A stretch of DNA of 64,000 bases from Sarcophilus harrisii (Eukaryota > Chordata > Mammalia > Dasyuromorphia > Dasyuridae), in contig NC_045430.1 in NCBI RefSeq assembly GCF_902635505.1, positions 186,001 through 250,000 on the forward strand, read 5' to 3'. Below, one piece after another: positions 34,404 through 47,740 of this stretch. A program made the position numbers and the translations under genes. Each line of letters starts with the position of its first letter. Positions within the stretch are counted from its first letter, which is position 1. Below the pieces are notes generated by a model. That model was not told the origin of the DNA. It worked only from the letters and a program-made list of their open reading frames with translations, and did not search any database.

Positions 34404-35450
34404 GCAGGTACATCCTTACCCTGATCCTGCCCTTTCAGGCATCATCAGGATTTCTCCAGGACCCTCTTGGAGGGGCCCACCTGTGTTTCTTTGTTAATCG
34501 GTTTGTGTTGGATTTTTGCTTTTGTTTCCCTTCTTGAGCAAGAACGACTACCTCGGTGCCTGGGTATCCTGACCAGGCAAGGAAAGACTCCATTCCTCCT
34601 TGAGTGCGCAGCCTCCCCCCCATCCCCAGCTTCTCAACCTGCCAGAGGCCCCGGAGACAGCCAGCTCCCTGGAGGCTCTCTGTCCAGTCTGGTCCTCATC
34701 TTCAGCAGCCTCCTCTGCCTTCCTGCAGTCTGTGGCAGGAGGGACTCCTCCCCCAACTGAGACCCTGCCTCAGGAGCCCAGGGCACCAGTGATTCTCTCT
34801 CCTGCCCCTGGGCTTGGTGTAATTGGTGTCTGGAGCCAGGTCACCACCCCTGTTGTGACCCAGAAGACCTTGTTTGTGTTATTGGTGAGCAGCCCTGCTC
34901 CGAAGTGGTCCCCATTCAGTGACCCTCAAGACCAGACTGGAGAACATTTTTTTTGGTTACTCACATTGTGTTTATTCTCAACTTGCTTATCATCTGAAGC
35001 ACTTTGGATAGTGGTAAGGGATTGGGGTGAATGGGGCTGCCTCTTACCAGCAGGATGCCTTTAGACATAAGTGCCATTAAAATTATAAATTTCTGTTCTA
35101 GCTGCCAGATACACCCCTCTAGACATTGCAAGTTGAATTACTTTAATTGCCTCCAAGAGAAGTGGAGTGGGGGGGCCTGGCTGGAAGTGTTCTGAGCAGA
35201 TACCTCACAGCTGCAGGTCAGGTGGGGGTCTGCTTGGGAACCTTCTGACAATTCTGGTGAAAAGGGCAGTGGGTGATTCTCTGATTTCAATTATAGCTAT
35301 TAAGGACTCCAATGCAATTTGTTTGGCTTTTTTGGGAGGGGGGAGTACGAAGAAAAATTCATTTTGAAGGGACTTCCTTCACACTTGGATTCAAAGTTGA
35401 TAATTTTTTTCCTAGAATTTCTTATAAATAAAGTTTTGGTTTGTTTATAC
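34404..35450 (+). other. Predicted 3' UTR of gene 2 with AATAAA
   Basis: Conserved sequence runs to a consensus AATAAA at 35427-35432, followed by a T/G-rich stretch ('gttttggtttgtttatacgt') typical of a cleavage-site downstream element. The 3' UTR would be about 1.05 kb. Confidence 0.65.
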
Positions 35451-35502
35451 GTGTGTTTTTGGTAGTTTCTCATGGGTTTATATGCTTGGGGTAGGAATCA
35501 CC

Positions 35503-35800
35503 TGAGGGCAGTACGGCCTAGTGGAGAGAGAGCCTGGGTTTGGAAGTGAGGAAGGCTTGGGTGTTGTAGCTGTGGGACCTTGGGCTTCAGTTTTCTCACC
35601 AGTAAAATATGGGGGACTGTTGGAGGGCCAGACTATAGTAAAAACAAAAACTTTGTTTTGTGGGTCTTTAAATAAAGAAACTTCATAGCCCTGGGTGAGG
35701 GGGATAATTGTCCTTGGCTGCTACATCTGGCCTGCGGGCCATAGATTGAGGACCCTAGAGACTCAGGTCTCACTTAACTCTACCACTGGAGTGGGTCTAA
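35503..35800 (+). mobile_element. THER1/MIR SINE split by a hAT
   Basis: Same SINE as 16815-16995 ('gcagtacggcctagtggaga'). It is interrupted after 'agtaaaatatgggg' by the hAT fragment at 35616-35757 and resumes with 'gagactcaggtctcacttaa'. Confidence 0.75.
35616..35757 (-). mobile_element. hAT DNA transposon fragment, unit 2 only
   Basis: Reverse orientation of the element at 25625-25809. They share (reverse-complemented) 'ccctcacccagggctatgaa' and 'agtttctttatttaaa'. One TIR is recognisable (gaggaccct at the right end) and the other end is missing. The equivalent SINE positions in units 1 and 3 lack it. Confidence 0.8.
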
Positions 35801-36059
35801 TTCAATTAAGCTCAGTTCAATGAGATGATAGTGATCCCTAGGAATAGTCTTATCATCTGGCCATCATAATATTTCTCTAGATCTGTCATCTCATTATTTT
35901 TCCCTTTGATCAGGTTCTTTCACACTGTGACTATTGTTGAATTATATCTTATGATAGCTAATTATTCACTAATCTCTATTAATGTCATCTTTCATTAATT
36001 ATAGGCCTGTTTGCTATCATCTATTATCTCGCATCTTTTTATATAGTTATTTCTCTCTA

Positions 36060-38650
36060 CACTCCCCTCACCTCATTTTTAACTTAACATAATCAAAAAT
36101 ACTGATTGTGTTTCATAATGCTTTTTACTTCTTTACCCAAAATTTCCTCCCTTCTCCGGACAAGTTGTCTCCCTTTATTTCTAAATCATGAACCCATTTC
36201 TACCTTATGTTGGTGTTGGGTGTTAAATGTTAGTCGAAGCCTAACTGTCGGAGTATTTTCCAATTTTCCTAGCAATTTTTTGTCAAATAGAAAGCTCTCA
36301 TACCAGAAACTGGGATCTTTGGATTTAATCAGACACTTGATCACTAGTCATTGACCACTGTGTCTTGTATACTTCATCTATTCCAGCGATTCTCTACTCT
36401 TAATCCACCAAAAGATTTTGATGACTGCCTCTTAATAAATATGGGATTAGGTCTCTATGGCTAGGCCACCTTCCTTTTCAGCATTTATTTTACAAGATTT
36501 TGGATTCCCAAGTTTTCTCCCTCCTTCCTTCCTCTCCCCTCTTCTGAATAATGGATGTAGTTTGATTTAGTTTATACCTGAGCTATCATGTAAGACATAA
36601 TTCAACATGAGTCACAGTATGAAAGATCAAAAGGAAAAAGTGAAAAAGAAAAGAAAGTGCTTCAATCTGCATTCAGAGTCCATGAATTCTTTATCAGGAT
36701 ATGGATAGCATTTTCTTTAATTTGTTCCTTGCACTTTTCTTAGATCATTTTGTTGCTGAGAAGAGCAGTTACTCATAGTTGATCATCATACAATGTTGCT
36801 GATGCTGTGCACAGTGTTCTCCTGGTTCTGTTCATTCACTTTGTATCAGTTTGTATAAGTCTTTCTGGGTTTTTCTGAAATCTGCCTGTTCATTTCTTAG
36901 TGCACAATAATATTCCTTTATATTCTTATACCACAGCTTATTCAGCCATTCCCCAATTGATGGGCCTCCCCTCAATATCTAATATTTTTATACCCCACAA
37001 AGGACTGCTATAAATATTTTTGCATATTCATATATATATTTTTGTACTTATATCCTTTCCTTCTCATGATTTCTTTTGGATACAAACTTATCAGTGGTAT
37101 TTGTGAATCAAAGTGTACGCACTGTTGGTTGCCCTTTGGGCATAGTTCCAAATAACTGAGAATGGTTGGATTAGTTCAGGACTCCAGCACTACATTAGGT
37201 GTTTCAATTTTCCCTGTCTCTAACATTTATCACTTTCCTTTTTTGTCATTGGCCAATCTGAAAGAGGTGAGGTGGTATCTCATTGGTGCTTTAATCACCA
37301 ATCAAGTGATTTGGAGCACTTGTTCATATGCCTAGAGATAGCTTTGATTATTTCATTTGAAATCTGCCTGATCATATCCTTCTATTTGTCTCTTCAGGAA
37401 TCCTTTTTATTCTTATAATTTGGCTCATATTTCACCAATGAAGCCTTTATGGGAGACACTTACAGTAAAGATTGTTTTCCCGCTTTCTGCTTTCCTTCTA
37501 ATCTTGGTAGCATTTGGTTTGGTTTGTGTAAAAACTTTTAAAATTTAATTTAATCAAGATGATCTATATGCATTTTGCAATGTTCTCTCCATTTGATCAA
37601 AAATATTTTCTCTTCCTATAAGTTTGATAGACTATTCTTTGCTCTTTTAATTTGATTATCCCCCTTTATCTCTAACTCATATAGCCATTCAGACTTATCT
37701 TGGTATAAATTAAGAGATACTGCTCTATACATACTTTGTGTCCAATGCCCTCTCCACCCCCCCCCCAGTTTTGTCAAATAGTGAGTTCTTATCCCAGAAG
37801 TCTTTGAGTTTAACAGTAGATTACTATAGTCTTTGGCTATTATATCTTATGTACCTAATTTCTTTCATCAATTCACTATTCTTAGCCAGAACCAGATGGG
37901 TTTGAGGGTTAGTGCTTTATAATATCGTTAGAGATCCGATATTGCTAGACTACCTTCCTTTGTTATTTTGTCCCCATTACTTCCCTTGATATTTTAACCT
38001 TTATTTCTTCCAGATGAGTTATTTTTTTAAACTTTTTTCAGATAGTCTTGGTTGTTTGATGGACACAGCACTGAATAAGTAAATCAAATTGAATATATTT
38101 AAAATCAAGAGCTAACATTATCTATAATGGAGATAAACTACAATCTTTTCCTATAAATTCAGGGTGAAACAGTGATGTTCACTGTCACCGTTTGACATGG
38201 TATGAGAAAATTGAGGGAATAACTATCGGAAGCCAAGAAGATTCACAGTTATCACCTTTGCAGATGATATATTGATACACCTAAAGAACTTAGATTCCAA
38301 TAAAAATTAATTGAAACAATACTTTTAGTAAATTTCCAAGAGATAAAAACATCCACACAAATAATTGTCATTTCAACCTAACACCAATAAACCTCAGTTG
38401 GAAGATAAAGAGTAATATCACTTTCGATTACTATAAAATATATAAAGTACTTTGGAATCTCCTACCAAGATATAGACATAAGAATTATAAAAATACAACT
38501 GCAAGTAACTGCTTACTAACAGTACTACACAATTGGAAATTATATTTTATATATATAAACTGCTCATGAAATTAAAGAAGTTTCTGACAGATGTGTGCCT
38601 CAATGCAGAGGACAGTATTCATATTAACAGTTTGTATTAGATACTTGTAC
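36060..38650 (-). mobile_element. L1-rich duplicated tail, unit 2
   Basis: Paralogue of 17200-19860. It contains the same stacked reverse L1 pieces and, from about 38080, the same plus-strand RT segment ('cctttgcagatgatatattg' at about 38260). It is decayed and non-coding. Confidence 0.8.
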
Positions 38651-40030
38651 CATCCCATAGCATCCATTGGGTGAGAGGGGTTATTACTGCTCTTAGTTAT
38701 TTATTCCCATTGCTCTGGGAATTTGTGGGAGCCAATGAAGCAGGGTTTTTTTTTTGGTAATTTCTAGAGCCATTCTTGGGAGATGCAGAGCTTAGAGTCC
38801 AGCCGAGCTTGTGCCTTCGCTTGTGGTGTGAAGGCCACCAGCCTAATCCTCGGGAGAACATTTGGAGAGAATCCTTAGTCCCCAGGAAGGATAGAAGCAG
38901 AAGAGCCAGGGGCCTTCTTGGCCTCTGTGGCCAGGCAGGGATGGAGAGAGCCCATGGAAGCAAGGCAGAGCTGTGTGACAGTGTCAAGCAGTTGATTCTT
39001 TCCACTTCTTGGTCAGTCACTCTACATATTATATGCATATGAACTGACCAGGTTTCTGGAGTAACCATATGCCTGCCCTAAAAGATATTCCTTAATAAAG
39101 ATGCCAGGAGGATGGCCAATCCTCTTAATGCTTCCTGAGATTGATCAGATTGTTAGCTAGGAGTGCATTTCAAAATTCTAAACAAATTTGCACAAAGGCA
39201 TGCCCGAGACTCACCGGGACTCCTCACTTGGATTCCCTACAAAGACTCACTCACTAATACATCTGTAGTTGATATCTATTGCTCTGGATTCTGGCACAAG
39301 ACTGGTTAACAATGGATAAATCTTAAGTATACATATCCATAAGAGACAGAGTAACAGTAAATGGAAGCCTGGCCTTGGAGCCAGGAAAGCAGCTTGACTT
39401 TGTGCTCCTGGGCAAGTAATTTCATTTCAGTTCCCTCTCAAGGACAAGTACCAGAGAAGAGGCCAGTCTGCACGGATTTTTAGAGGGATTTCTTCACTCC
39501 TTGTACAGGAGTTCATTTTACTACTAAAAAACATGGATCCTGTCTTTGTAAGCACACCTAATCCAGTTCTGAATATTTTGCAACAAATATTAAAATAACA
39601 TCTTGTAAAGTAATTTAGCAAACACTGATTGATAACTTCTCTGGGCAAGACCCTGGGCTGGGCACAGTAGGGGAACATAAAAATGGATGAATCCTTTATT
39701 TGACTAAAAGGAAACTTAGAGGCTAAGAGGGAGAGTGAGTTCAGGAACTCTTGGCTATGGCTTCACCCACAACATAGGACTCTCTGAGAATACCTCTTCT
39801 CCTACATGGGTGTCTGCCATCTTGTAGACCAGCAATCACTGAAGGGGGAAGGACTCCAAATGCTCAATATTGAGCTTAACACTGGAAAAAAGAGGACAGG
39901 ATTTGGAGCCGGTATACCTGCATGTAAGTATGATATAGATTTGTGTGGTATTAGCATCAGGTTCAGATTTTGATGATACATGGGATGATGGACTGTGAGA
40001 ATAATTAGGATTCTGACTTTCTATCAGGTG
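38650..40030 (+). repeat. Segmental-duplication block E, copy in unit 2
   Basis: Matches 19860-20500 at both ends. An additional stretch at about 38755-39030 matches 54786-54975 ('gaaggatagaagcagaagag', 'gtgacagtgtcaag'). About 39335-39450 resembles a THER1/MIR relic. It is non-coding. Confidence 0.75.
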
Positions 40031-40189
40031 TGTAATCAGATGAAATCATATGTACCTGAGAAATAAGAGACTGTTAGCATGTGAGATAAACAATAAGGTA
40101 GTCTGTGACAGTATGTTTGGACATTTCAGAAAAGGGAAGATGTGAGTGAATATTAAACTCTTTGCATATAGTTTAAGATAAAAAGCCAT

Positions 40190-42175
40190 TATTTAAAATT
40201 AAATTAAAACCTATTATTAAAAATAATAATAAAAACGTTCTATTTAAGAGCACCAAAAGGACTAACACAGGACTCTATTGAAGTCTGAACAGTCATCAAT
40301 GAATTGGTGTTCCAGTGGTATTGGTGCTCACTAAAAGGCTTTGCCTTGTGCCACCCATATCAATAAAGTATTTTTTCCCCAGGTCTGTTTGGGAGCATCT
40401 GTCACAGAGGTCATCAATCAGAATCCAGGGTTTTAGTCCTACCCAACTAAGGATGCAGGGAAGGATTTAGTTGAGTCTGAACTGATGTAACAAATGGCAG
40501 AAAGAGAAACCGGGGATAATCTTATAAATAGCAGAATACCATCGATTTGGTCTGATAGTCAGAAAATAAATGGATCAAAGATTTTAATAGTTATAAAAAT
40601 GAACTATATTTTAAAAATTTATCAAGAGAGTACAGGCAATTTTAAAAGCTATGATATGTGGTTATACAGATGGTAGGACTAATTGTCAGGGTTTTAGAGA
40701 AATAATCCAGGAGGTCTCACTAGCATGTCTGATGCCAGCAATCTTAAATGAATATTTTTAGAAAAGATATGGAATGGGTGCTTGCTTTGAAAGCACATAT
40801 TCGAAAATTGGAATGATACAGAGAAGATTAGCAAGGCGTTTGCACCAGGGAGATATACAAATTCATTAAGTATGTTTTCTTTGTTTTTTTTTTTTAAGTA
40901 TATGGAATGGAGAAAGAGGTGCATAGAACCAACATGGCAGCCACCCAGTTGAACTTTCCCAACATTCTTCTCTAAACAACTTTACAATGACTCCTGAAAC
41001 TAATTTGAGTGGCAGACCAACAAAGGCTCAAAGAGAGACATTTTCTCAGCCTGTGTCAATTTAAGAATCAATGAAAGAGGTCTGTGGGGGCCTTGAGGAT
41101 GGGAGTGACAGTAGTGGCAACAGTTGCTTTGGGAGCTCTTACCTGAAAGATGAAAAAGATGTCAGACAACTTGGCACAGGAATTACAAGTAATCCTTTCC
41201 CACACTAGGGGGTAGCACTGATCTGCAAGCTTATTATCCATAAGCAGTTCCTGGTTCGCCGTTTCAGAGTGCAGGGGAGGGCTTGTGATCACTCACAACT
41301 GAGCGGGGGTCCTGGTGGAATTCCAAGGCAGAGAGGAGCACTAGCACTTGTGGTTTCAAGGGAGCAATGTCCCTCTCTGGGTAATACTCTCCTGCTCCTT
41401 ATTCTGGGAGTGACCACACCTCTCCCAAGATCATACTCTTTTGGAAGCACTGAAGATCTGGAGACCACTAGAACTAGTTTTAAAAACAGTAGGATGAAAA
41501 AGCTTGAGGGTTAAGACAATATCTCCTCACCCTAAGATGAGCAGAACAACTTTAACATAAAATCCAAAGTCCAGTAAGAAGCTGAAAAATGAGTAAGCAT
41601 AGAAAATTGCTAAGGTAGCAAGGCAGGCAACAATGGGAAATCAGTTACATGGAAAGTCTCAAAGAACAATCCTAAGTGGAGCCAAGTTCAACAAAAATTG
41701 CAGCAAGTTTTAAAGATGAGAGTGGTAAAGGGAAAAACTGGGAAGGAAAATAAGTGATGCAAGAAAATTAACAGCTTGGTCAAAGAAGCACAAAAAAATA
41801 GTGAAAGAAATCATACCCTAAAATCCAAACCTAATTGGTTTAAAAAAAAAAGTTACAAAAAGTCACTGAAGAAGAGCACTGTTTAAAAATCAGAACTGGC
41901 CCAAATGGCAAAAGAGGTACAAGAACTTGCTGAAGAAAATTTCCAGGGGAAGATTCTGGGAAGCAGGTGGTATAAGTCAGTAAATTTAATATTCAATGAG
42001 GAGAAATGGACATTTCATGAATTTGTGGATTTTCAGAACTTTCTAGCAACCAAACCCAAATTCAATTAACATATAAAACTCAATATCAAAGATTAAGTTC
42101 AAGGAACTTAACATGGACAAATTATGTCTTTAAACATGCCAATGTATACCATATGTTTAATACTGACATCAGCAA
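40190..42175 (+). repeat. Segmental-duplication block F, copy 2
   Basis: Matches 6478-8884 but without the solo LTR. The site reads directly 'agatcatactcttttgg' near 41440. It includes the second U6 pseudogene. It is non-coding. Confidence 0.85.
40778..40880 (+). pseudogene. U6 snRNA-derived pseudogene, copy 2
   Basis: Aligns with U6: gtgcttgc, 'gcacatattcgaaaattgga', 'gatacagagaagattagcaa', then 'acaaattcattaag' and T-rich sequence. It is closer to U6 than its sister at 7043 in the middle, but has lost the gcccctgc segment. There is no recognisable snRNA promoter. Confidence 0.85.
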
Positions 42176-42850
42176 TAAGGTAGCTCAAGAGAAAGACTGA
42201 AGAGTTAAGGTGAAAATAGTAATGAGGTGAAGAGGAACAATAGACACAGGTATTAGAGGGGAGAAGGATTTCTAGTTCTAACAACCTATTGACATGGGCA
42301 ATGGGTTAAATAGACAATACCACATATACCATGAAGGGTATAGCACCCTTCAAAATTTATAAAGGAGGAGGAAAAAATTAATAAGGAGGAGGAATAAATG
42401 GATGGGGAGAAGACAAGGGAAGGATCCATGGGTGGGGGGAAATTAATATCAAGGCAAGTTAAGGAGCAAAATTAAAGAAAAGAATTAGGAGGGATAGGAA
42501 AGATATATATGTGTGTTTCTCATGCTCTCCACCTTCCCCTAATAGTCTATAGTTAAGTAAGGGAATATGAGAAGGAAAAAAAAGTTTTAAAAAAATGTAC
42601 ACAGCACAAAAGAATCACCTGTAAAGTAAAGCTGGAAACTTATGAATATAATTTCTTGTACTATCACATATTCTGCCTTGAACTGTAGTTTGTTATATAT
42701 TTTGAATTCTCCCTGATGATCTGCTGGCACATGACAATGTTCTGGTTCGTCTAGTTTTGTGGTTCTTTTCTGTCTCTTTTTCTGAGGTAAAAAATATCCT
42801 AAAGGGCTAATAAACCCAAGGCTAAGTAAGCAGACATATGTGGTCAGCTT
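42175..42850. other. Unclassified purine-rich stretch
   Basis: About 42180-42600 is purine-rich and may be an old LINE-derived piece ('gatggggagaagacaaggga'), but I cannot place it. No gene is seen. Confidence 0.35.
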
Positions 42851-42854
42851 TGTA

Positions 42855-44300
42855 AAATTCTTCCTATTTTGTTGGTTTATTTGTAGAATTTATGGAGTAC
42901 ACACAGATCAGTGACATTTTAGGTATAGTTCCAAATTGCTTTACAAATTGACTAAAACAACTTAGAACTACATCAAAAGAATGTCACTGTTAGTTTTTCC
43001 AAGAGAGTTTCCTATATTTGATATTTTCGCTTTTTTGGTCAAATAATCAATCTGACTGAGGTAGAATTTTGTAATTTGTATGTTTCCAATTATTAATGAT
43101 TTGAAACATTTTAAAAATATCCTATGCATTTTTGGGGTGGATGCATTTTTTATGTGGCTATTGAGAAGTGGGCTCTCTTTTGAAAACCCCTACATCATCC
43201 ATTTCCTTGACAATTTATCAATTACAGAATTTGTTCCTGTTATATATTTGAATTGTTTACTTTTTAAAAAGACCTTTATTATAGAAAAGTGATGCAAAGT
43301 CTTTTCTACAGTCAATTGTTCCTAGCCACATAATCCATAGCTCTAAAAACAGTCATGTAAAATAGTTGGTGGTATACCATTCACACCAGCCATGTTTTAT
43401 CAGAGGTTTTTTGTCCCCCTCTGAGAGTTAGAAATTAAGGTTAGTGTTTGATCTCTCAAGACTTTTCAAAAGCTTTCTGTTTCTCATCAAGCTGGCTTTC
43501 TGTCTCACATGTTTCCCCCATCCCATTCAGTAATATAATATGCCTTCATTAGAAGAGGAGAGTATCTAATATGAATATTATCTCCTCTCCTTGTCTTATC
43601 ATTTTGCGCAATATATAATGTAGGAATCTTATTTATTATCTTCAAATGGAATTGAACTATTCATGGCAATTTTAGTTTCAATCATTTCTCCATGTTTTGG
43701 GTTCTATTCTTACAAAAAGAACCCAAAGCAGCGTATCTGAACAACTGATTTTATCAACAAGCATTTCAATAATTGCTTGTGATGGGTGACACTGCCAAGC
43801 CCCGAGGATAACAAGGAGAACAAAACAAAAGAAAACCTAAACCACTCCCTGCTCAAGCAGGTCAGTCTAAAAAGAAAGCAAGCATGCAAAGAGTTATGTG
43901 CAAATAGTATCTATCTATAAATTATATTGTTTATGGGTGTGTGTAACTGTAAAACTAGATTCTGCCTTTATGTGTGTATATGTATAATGTCTATATATAC
44001 CTGTACACACACACACACACAAAACCAGCAGCCTCCTTCCATAGCAAAGGTAATTGCCAAGAAGGGTACAAGTGAAAGTTCCTGTGGCTGGTGTGGGTAG
44101 CCTCTGCCCATGGTCCTGGGTAATAACCCAGTAATAATTAATTTAGTAATAACTAAAAGAGTAGCCACATCATTTCTAGGTGAGATTTTAGACATGAAAA
44201 AAGGAGATGGAGGGAAGCACACACATCAAAGGAGAATAGGAATTAGGAAAGACTTCTGGAAGTAGGTGAGACTTAGCAGAGATTTGAAAAAAGATAGAGA
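42855..44300 (-). repeat. Segmental-duplication block G, copy in unit 2
   Basis: Matches 57480-58870. The left part is a reverse L1 ORF2 end ('tggctattgagaagtgggct', 'tttccttgacaatttatcaa'). The right part from about 43757 is an ancient interspersed repeat ('ccactccctgctcaagcagg'). A short AC run lies near 44004-44020. Confidence 0.8.
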
Positions 44301-44309
44301 ATGGTTTGA

Positions 44310-46200
44310 AGCCATTATTGGCTCCCTCTGGATAAAAGATCTTGCGGTTTTGTCTACAAGAAGAGCTTCCCCTCGCCTCCTCCTCTTCCCACCCCCTCCT
44401 TCCCCCCCCCTTTCCAACTTCCTCCAGATGACAAAGGCCGATTCTCTGGGGAATGGTGTCCCAGAGCAACCAGAAATCCTCACACCTCGACCGCGGTGAC
44501 TGAGGCCTCCCCTGGAAGGCAAGACCGCGGTCCGGGGGGCCTTGCAGGAGACACGGTTCTTTCGGGTCCACTATCTCGGAACCGCCCTCTACAAGTGCCG
44601 GGCCCCCAGACCTACCTGCGCCACCGCCACCTCTGGAGGTCTTCCCACCTTCGAATCCAGGTCCCCGGGTGAGGAAATTTCTCCGGAGGTCAGCAGTGGC
44701 CACTGCGGACTGACCAAGGGCCCGGAAACCCCGCCCCTTCGGGCTTTCGCCCCCAAGCAGATCAGCACTCTGGAGAGCTCCAAACGCCCGCACTAACTGG
44801 GCGCCCCAGAGAGGAGGAAACTGGCGGCAGGAGGCAGCTGGCGCAAGTTCAGATCAAAACCTGGGTCCAAAGTCCCCGCAAGAGGTTGAAACGCCAGTTG
44901 CAGGACTTGGGGCCCCCCGACCCCCTCCAGGCTTTCCCCTCCACTTTGACAGCCCCCTGCCCCAGTGCTCAGCACCAGCGCCGCCGCGGGCCTGCCGTAC
45001 GTGTACCCCGGTTGGCTGTAGCTCCCAGGCCCCGAGCTTGCCAGGAGCCTTTTGCCGCTGCCCTGGCCCTCCCCCTCTGCCCTCTCTGCCCTTTCCCCGG
45101 CTCTTGCCAAGTTGCCCCTCCTGCCATCGCGTCAGTGCTGGTTCGTCTACTAAGCGGCTATCCGAACCAGACCCCCTTCCTGAGGGCCATGTGATCTTAG
45201 AGGCCTATAATCCCCCCTGGTGGGGAGCGACTGGTACTGAGAGAGGAGAGAGAATAAGGGAGCAAGAGACAGATCCCTCCGGGAGAGAGTCTAACTCGGA
45301 AGGCTTCAGGAAATAATGGTCTGCTCTGTCTTCTGCCCCTGGAAGGACTCCATACATGAACTTGTACATATTTGCGAAATTATTTGAAGTTGATTATGAA
45401 CAGAGAATTCTTTATGGACATAGTAAACATGGGTTCTTTTCAATATAGTTTTCAAAATAATTTCTGCAATTGTAAAAATGCTTAGTCTTTTTCCCTTTCA
45501 TCTCTACCCTTGAAAGGGGAATCTTTTCTTATCTAGATAATAAATCTTACCAGTTACATTCCAAAGATTTCCTTTTCTTCCTTGGCCGATTCCCTTCTTT
45601 GTCTTCTCCTCCCCCTTCCCTCTAAAATGCTTTCCTGCTCTGCCCCAAGTTCCCACAAAATAAATATTGTCATTTGACTGTATACTGTAAGCTGGCCTGA
45701 AAAATTAGAGAAGCACCGAATCTATATTCCAAGAACCTGAATCTGCTCCGTCTGACAAGTAGCACCGGTATCCTGGACCATGATATTCTATATAGGAAGG
45801 GCAGGTCACAGAAGAGGGTAAAAGATAGGGGAGATGTGGAAGAGGAGAGAAACAGAGACAAATGGAGAATGCTCTTAACTTTTTTTTTTCTGTAAACATA
45901 AGGTATAAGGTTATTAGATGAGGGAGGGAAGCAATGAAAAGATTGAGGAGGGGTGAACAGGTTTGGGTGAGTGGCTGTAGAGAGCAGGAGAGTGAGCCAG
46001 TAAGGGAGATATCTTCTTGGAGTCACAGGCAAAATTTGAGGGCCAGGTAAATCCCAAGGATATTCAATGAAGATGAGTATCTCTGGTGGGAGGGCTTGCA
46101 AACTGTTCTAGGTGTATTTATAGTGTTACACCTTGAAAGTCAAACATTTTTGGTAAGTCATTTGGTCGACAGGATAAAAACAATTGGTGAAGTGCTCTGC
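44310..46200 (+). repeat. Segmental-duplication block H, copy in unit 2, with CpG-rich core
   Basis: Matches 59830-62100. The core 44390-45230 is GC- and CpG-rich ('ctcacacctcgaccgcggtg', 'ccctcctgccatcgcgtcag'). Its sister at 59900-60710 has lost several CpGs to TG/CA. The frames on both strands are not conserved between copies by more than expected for young duplicates. I see no splice-supported gene. It could be an old CpG island. Confidence 0.65.
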
Positions 46201-47215
46201 AAAAGTCAGAGCTGCCTCAACGAGCCTCGATGGTGGCTTTTCCCAGAAAACCCCCGTCTGGGCTTTGTCTAAGGGGCCTCTCCCTCTCCCCGAGGCCCGC
46301 TCTCTCCTATCCAGCCTGTGTGTCGCCTGGAAATCCAGTGTATATATAGGACCAGGGTTGTTCATCCGCACAAGAATCCCCGAGTTAGGGTGCAGACAGA
46401 TCATGAACCTCCTTTGATGTTTGAGGGTAAAACAATTCCCGGCTCTGTGCAAGGGAAAGGCTCCTGGGATCAGCATCCTGTTTATAAGAGAAAGCCCCAG
46501 ATAGTTGGAGCAGAAAACCCAGATTGTGCTTCTTTAGAAGAAGAGAAGGAGTAAAGGTGGGAAAAGAGTATGGGTGGGGAAGGGGGAAGAGAAACACATA
46601 GGAAAGGGGGAGAGAAGATGTAAACAAGAGAAAAGAGGAGATATTTCTCCTAGGAAACCTGTTAGCAATTCTGACCATCTTGAAATCATTATGGAAATTG
46701 CCACAGTGCCCAAAGGACGCTGCCTTTGAGCCTCCAGTAAAAATAGCTGGCTTCAGAAATTCTGCAGCAAGCCCCTGGATTTGGGGCTTCCAAATAGCAA
46801 TCAAGCTTGGAAGGCAAGAGGAGCCTGGAGGGTGAAGAGTTTCCCATTCCCCAACCTCAAGCAGGTCTGCAAAGTTCTCAGATCTTTCCAATCCTGAAGT
46901 CCCAGCTAGATTTCTAAGCCTTAAATTGGGGTGTAAGCCAGCCTTTACTGAAATTATTTGATGCTGATTCAGAAAGGGAACAGCTTGGGAAGAGGAAGCA
47001 TCATGAATAATCACACGCAAAGAAATGGGGGATAAACCTGAGAACATAATTCCTGGTAGGAGAACGTTGTAATCCTCTGGAATGGTCAACGTTTGGAAAA
47101 CGGAAAGCATTTTGGCAGAAACTGGGTTTAGAACAACAACTTACACCCAAGATAGTCCTGAGCGCTGTGTGAGAAAGGTCAAATAAAGGGACTGTCTGCA
47201 TTACCTAGGACCGAA
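46200..47215 (+). repeat. Segmental-duplication block I, copy in unit 2
   Basis: Matches 62085-63110: 'ggtggcttttcc', 'aatcctgaagtcccagctag', 'atttgatgctgattcagaaa' and 'aatggaaagcattttggcag'-like text. A 241-codon minus-strand frame here is broken in the sister copy, so I do not annotate it. Confidence 0.7.
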
Positions 47216-47740
47216 AGCAATTTCTGAATATGCTTTCTTTGCCCACAAATTATAGCCAGACTTTCTTGATGCAAGAGACAGGAAAGGAGCTTTAGGATTT
47301 AGGATGAAACGATTAGGATTTTTGGAATTGTCTGTGTTGTTAAAATACCTAGCACCACTCAGCTTTTAGTTGTCCCCTTCCCTCCCCATTTCCTAATTGC
47401 CACTTGCCTTTTGAAAGATTTCAATGGTAGCATGTTCTGGATGGTCAGGAGATCTGAGTTCTAGTCCCGTTCCGTCTGTGCCCATGAATAGCTTTGAGCT
47501 CATGAGAATATATACCTGCACAAGCCAAAGTGATTGTAAAGGAGTTAGAATGAGTGAACTCTATGTTTTATAAGCCTTAAAGTTCTATACAAATGTCTGT
47601 TATCATTGTTGCTGTTGTTGCTATTATCGTCATTATCCAATCCAAAATAATATGAAGTGAGATGAGGGATCTCAAAGCTTTTTCAGACCCTCAAAGTAAT
47701 AAAATAACCGTGAGGGGGCATCACTTGCACATTTTATTCT
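47215..47740. other. Unclassified stretch with a partial MIR-like relic
   Basis: About 47420-47640 vaguely resembles a MIR/THER body ('gatggtcaggagatctgagt'). No gene is seen. Confidence 0.35.

Noticed and set aside
44188-44793. 201-codon minus-strand frame with a partial relative at 59708-60274
   Set aside because: Shared words such as 'SRCEDFWLLWD' follow from DNA similarity of young duplicates. Frame shifts separate the copies elsewhere and the region is GC-rich.
46385-47110. 241-codon minus-strand frame
   Set aside because: Its paralogue at about 62340-63000 is interrupted, the protein is not recognisable, and the region is a non-coding duplicated block.
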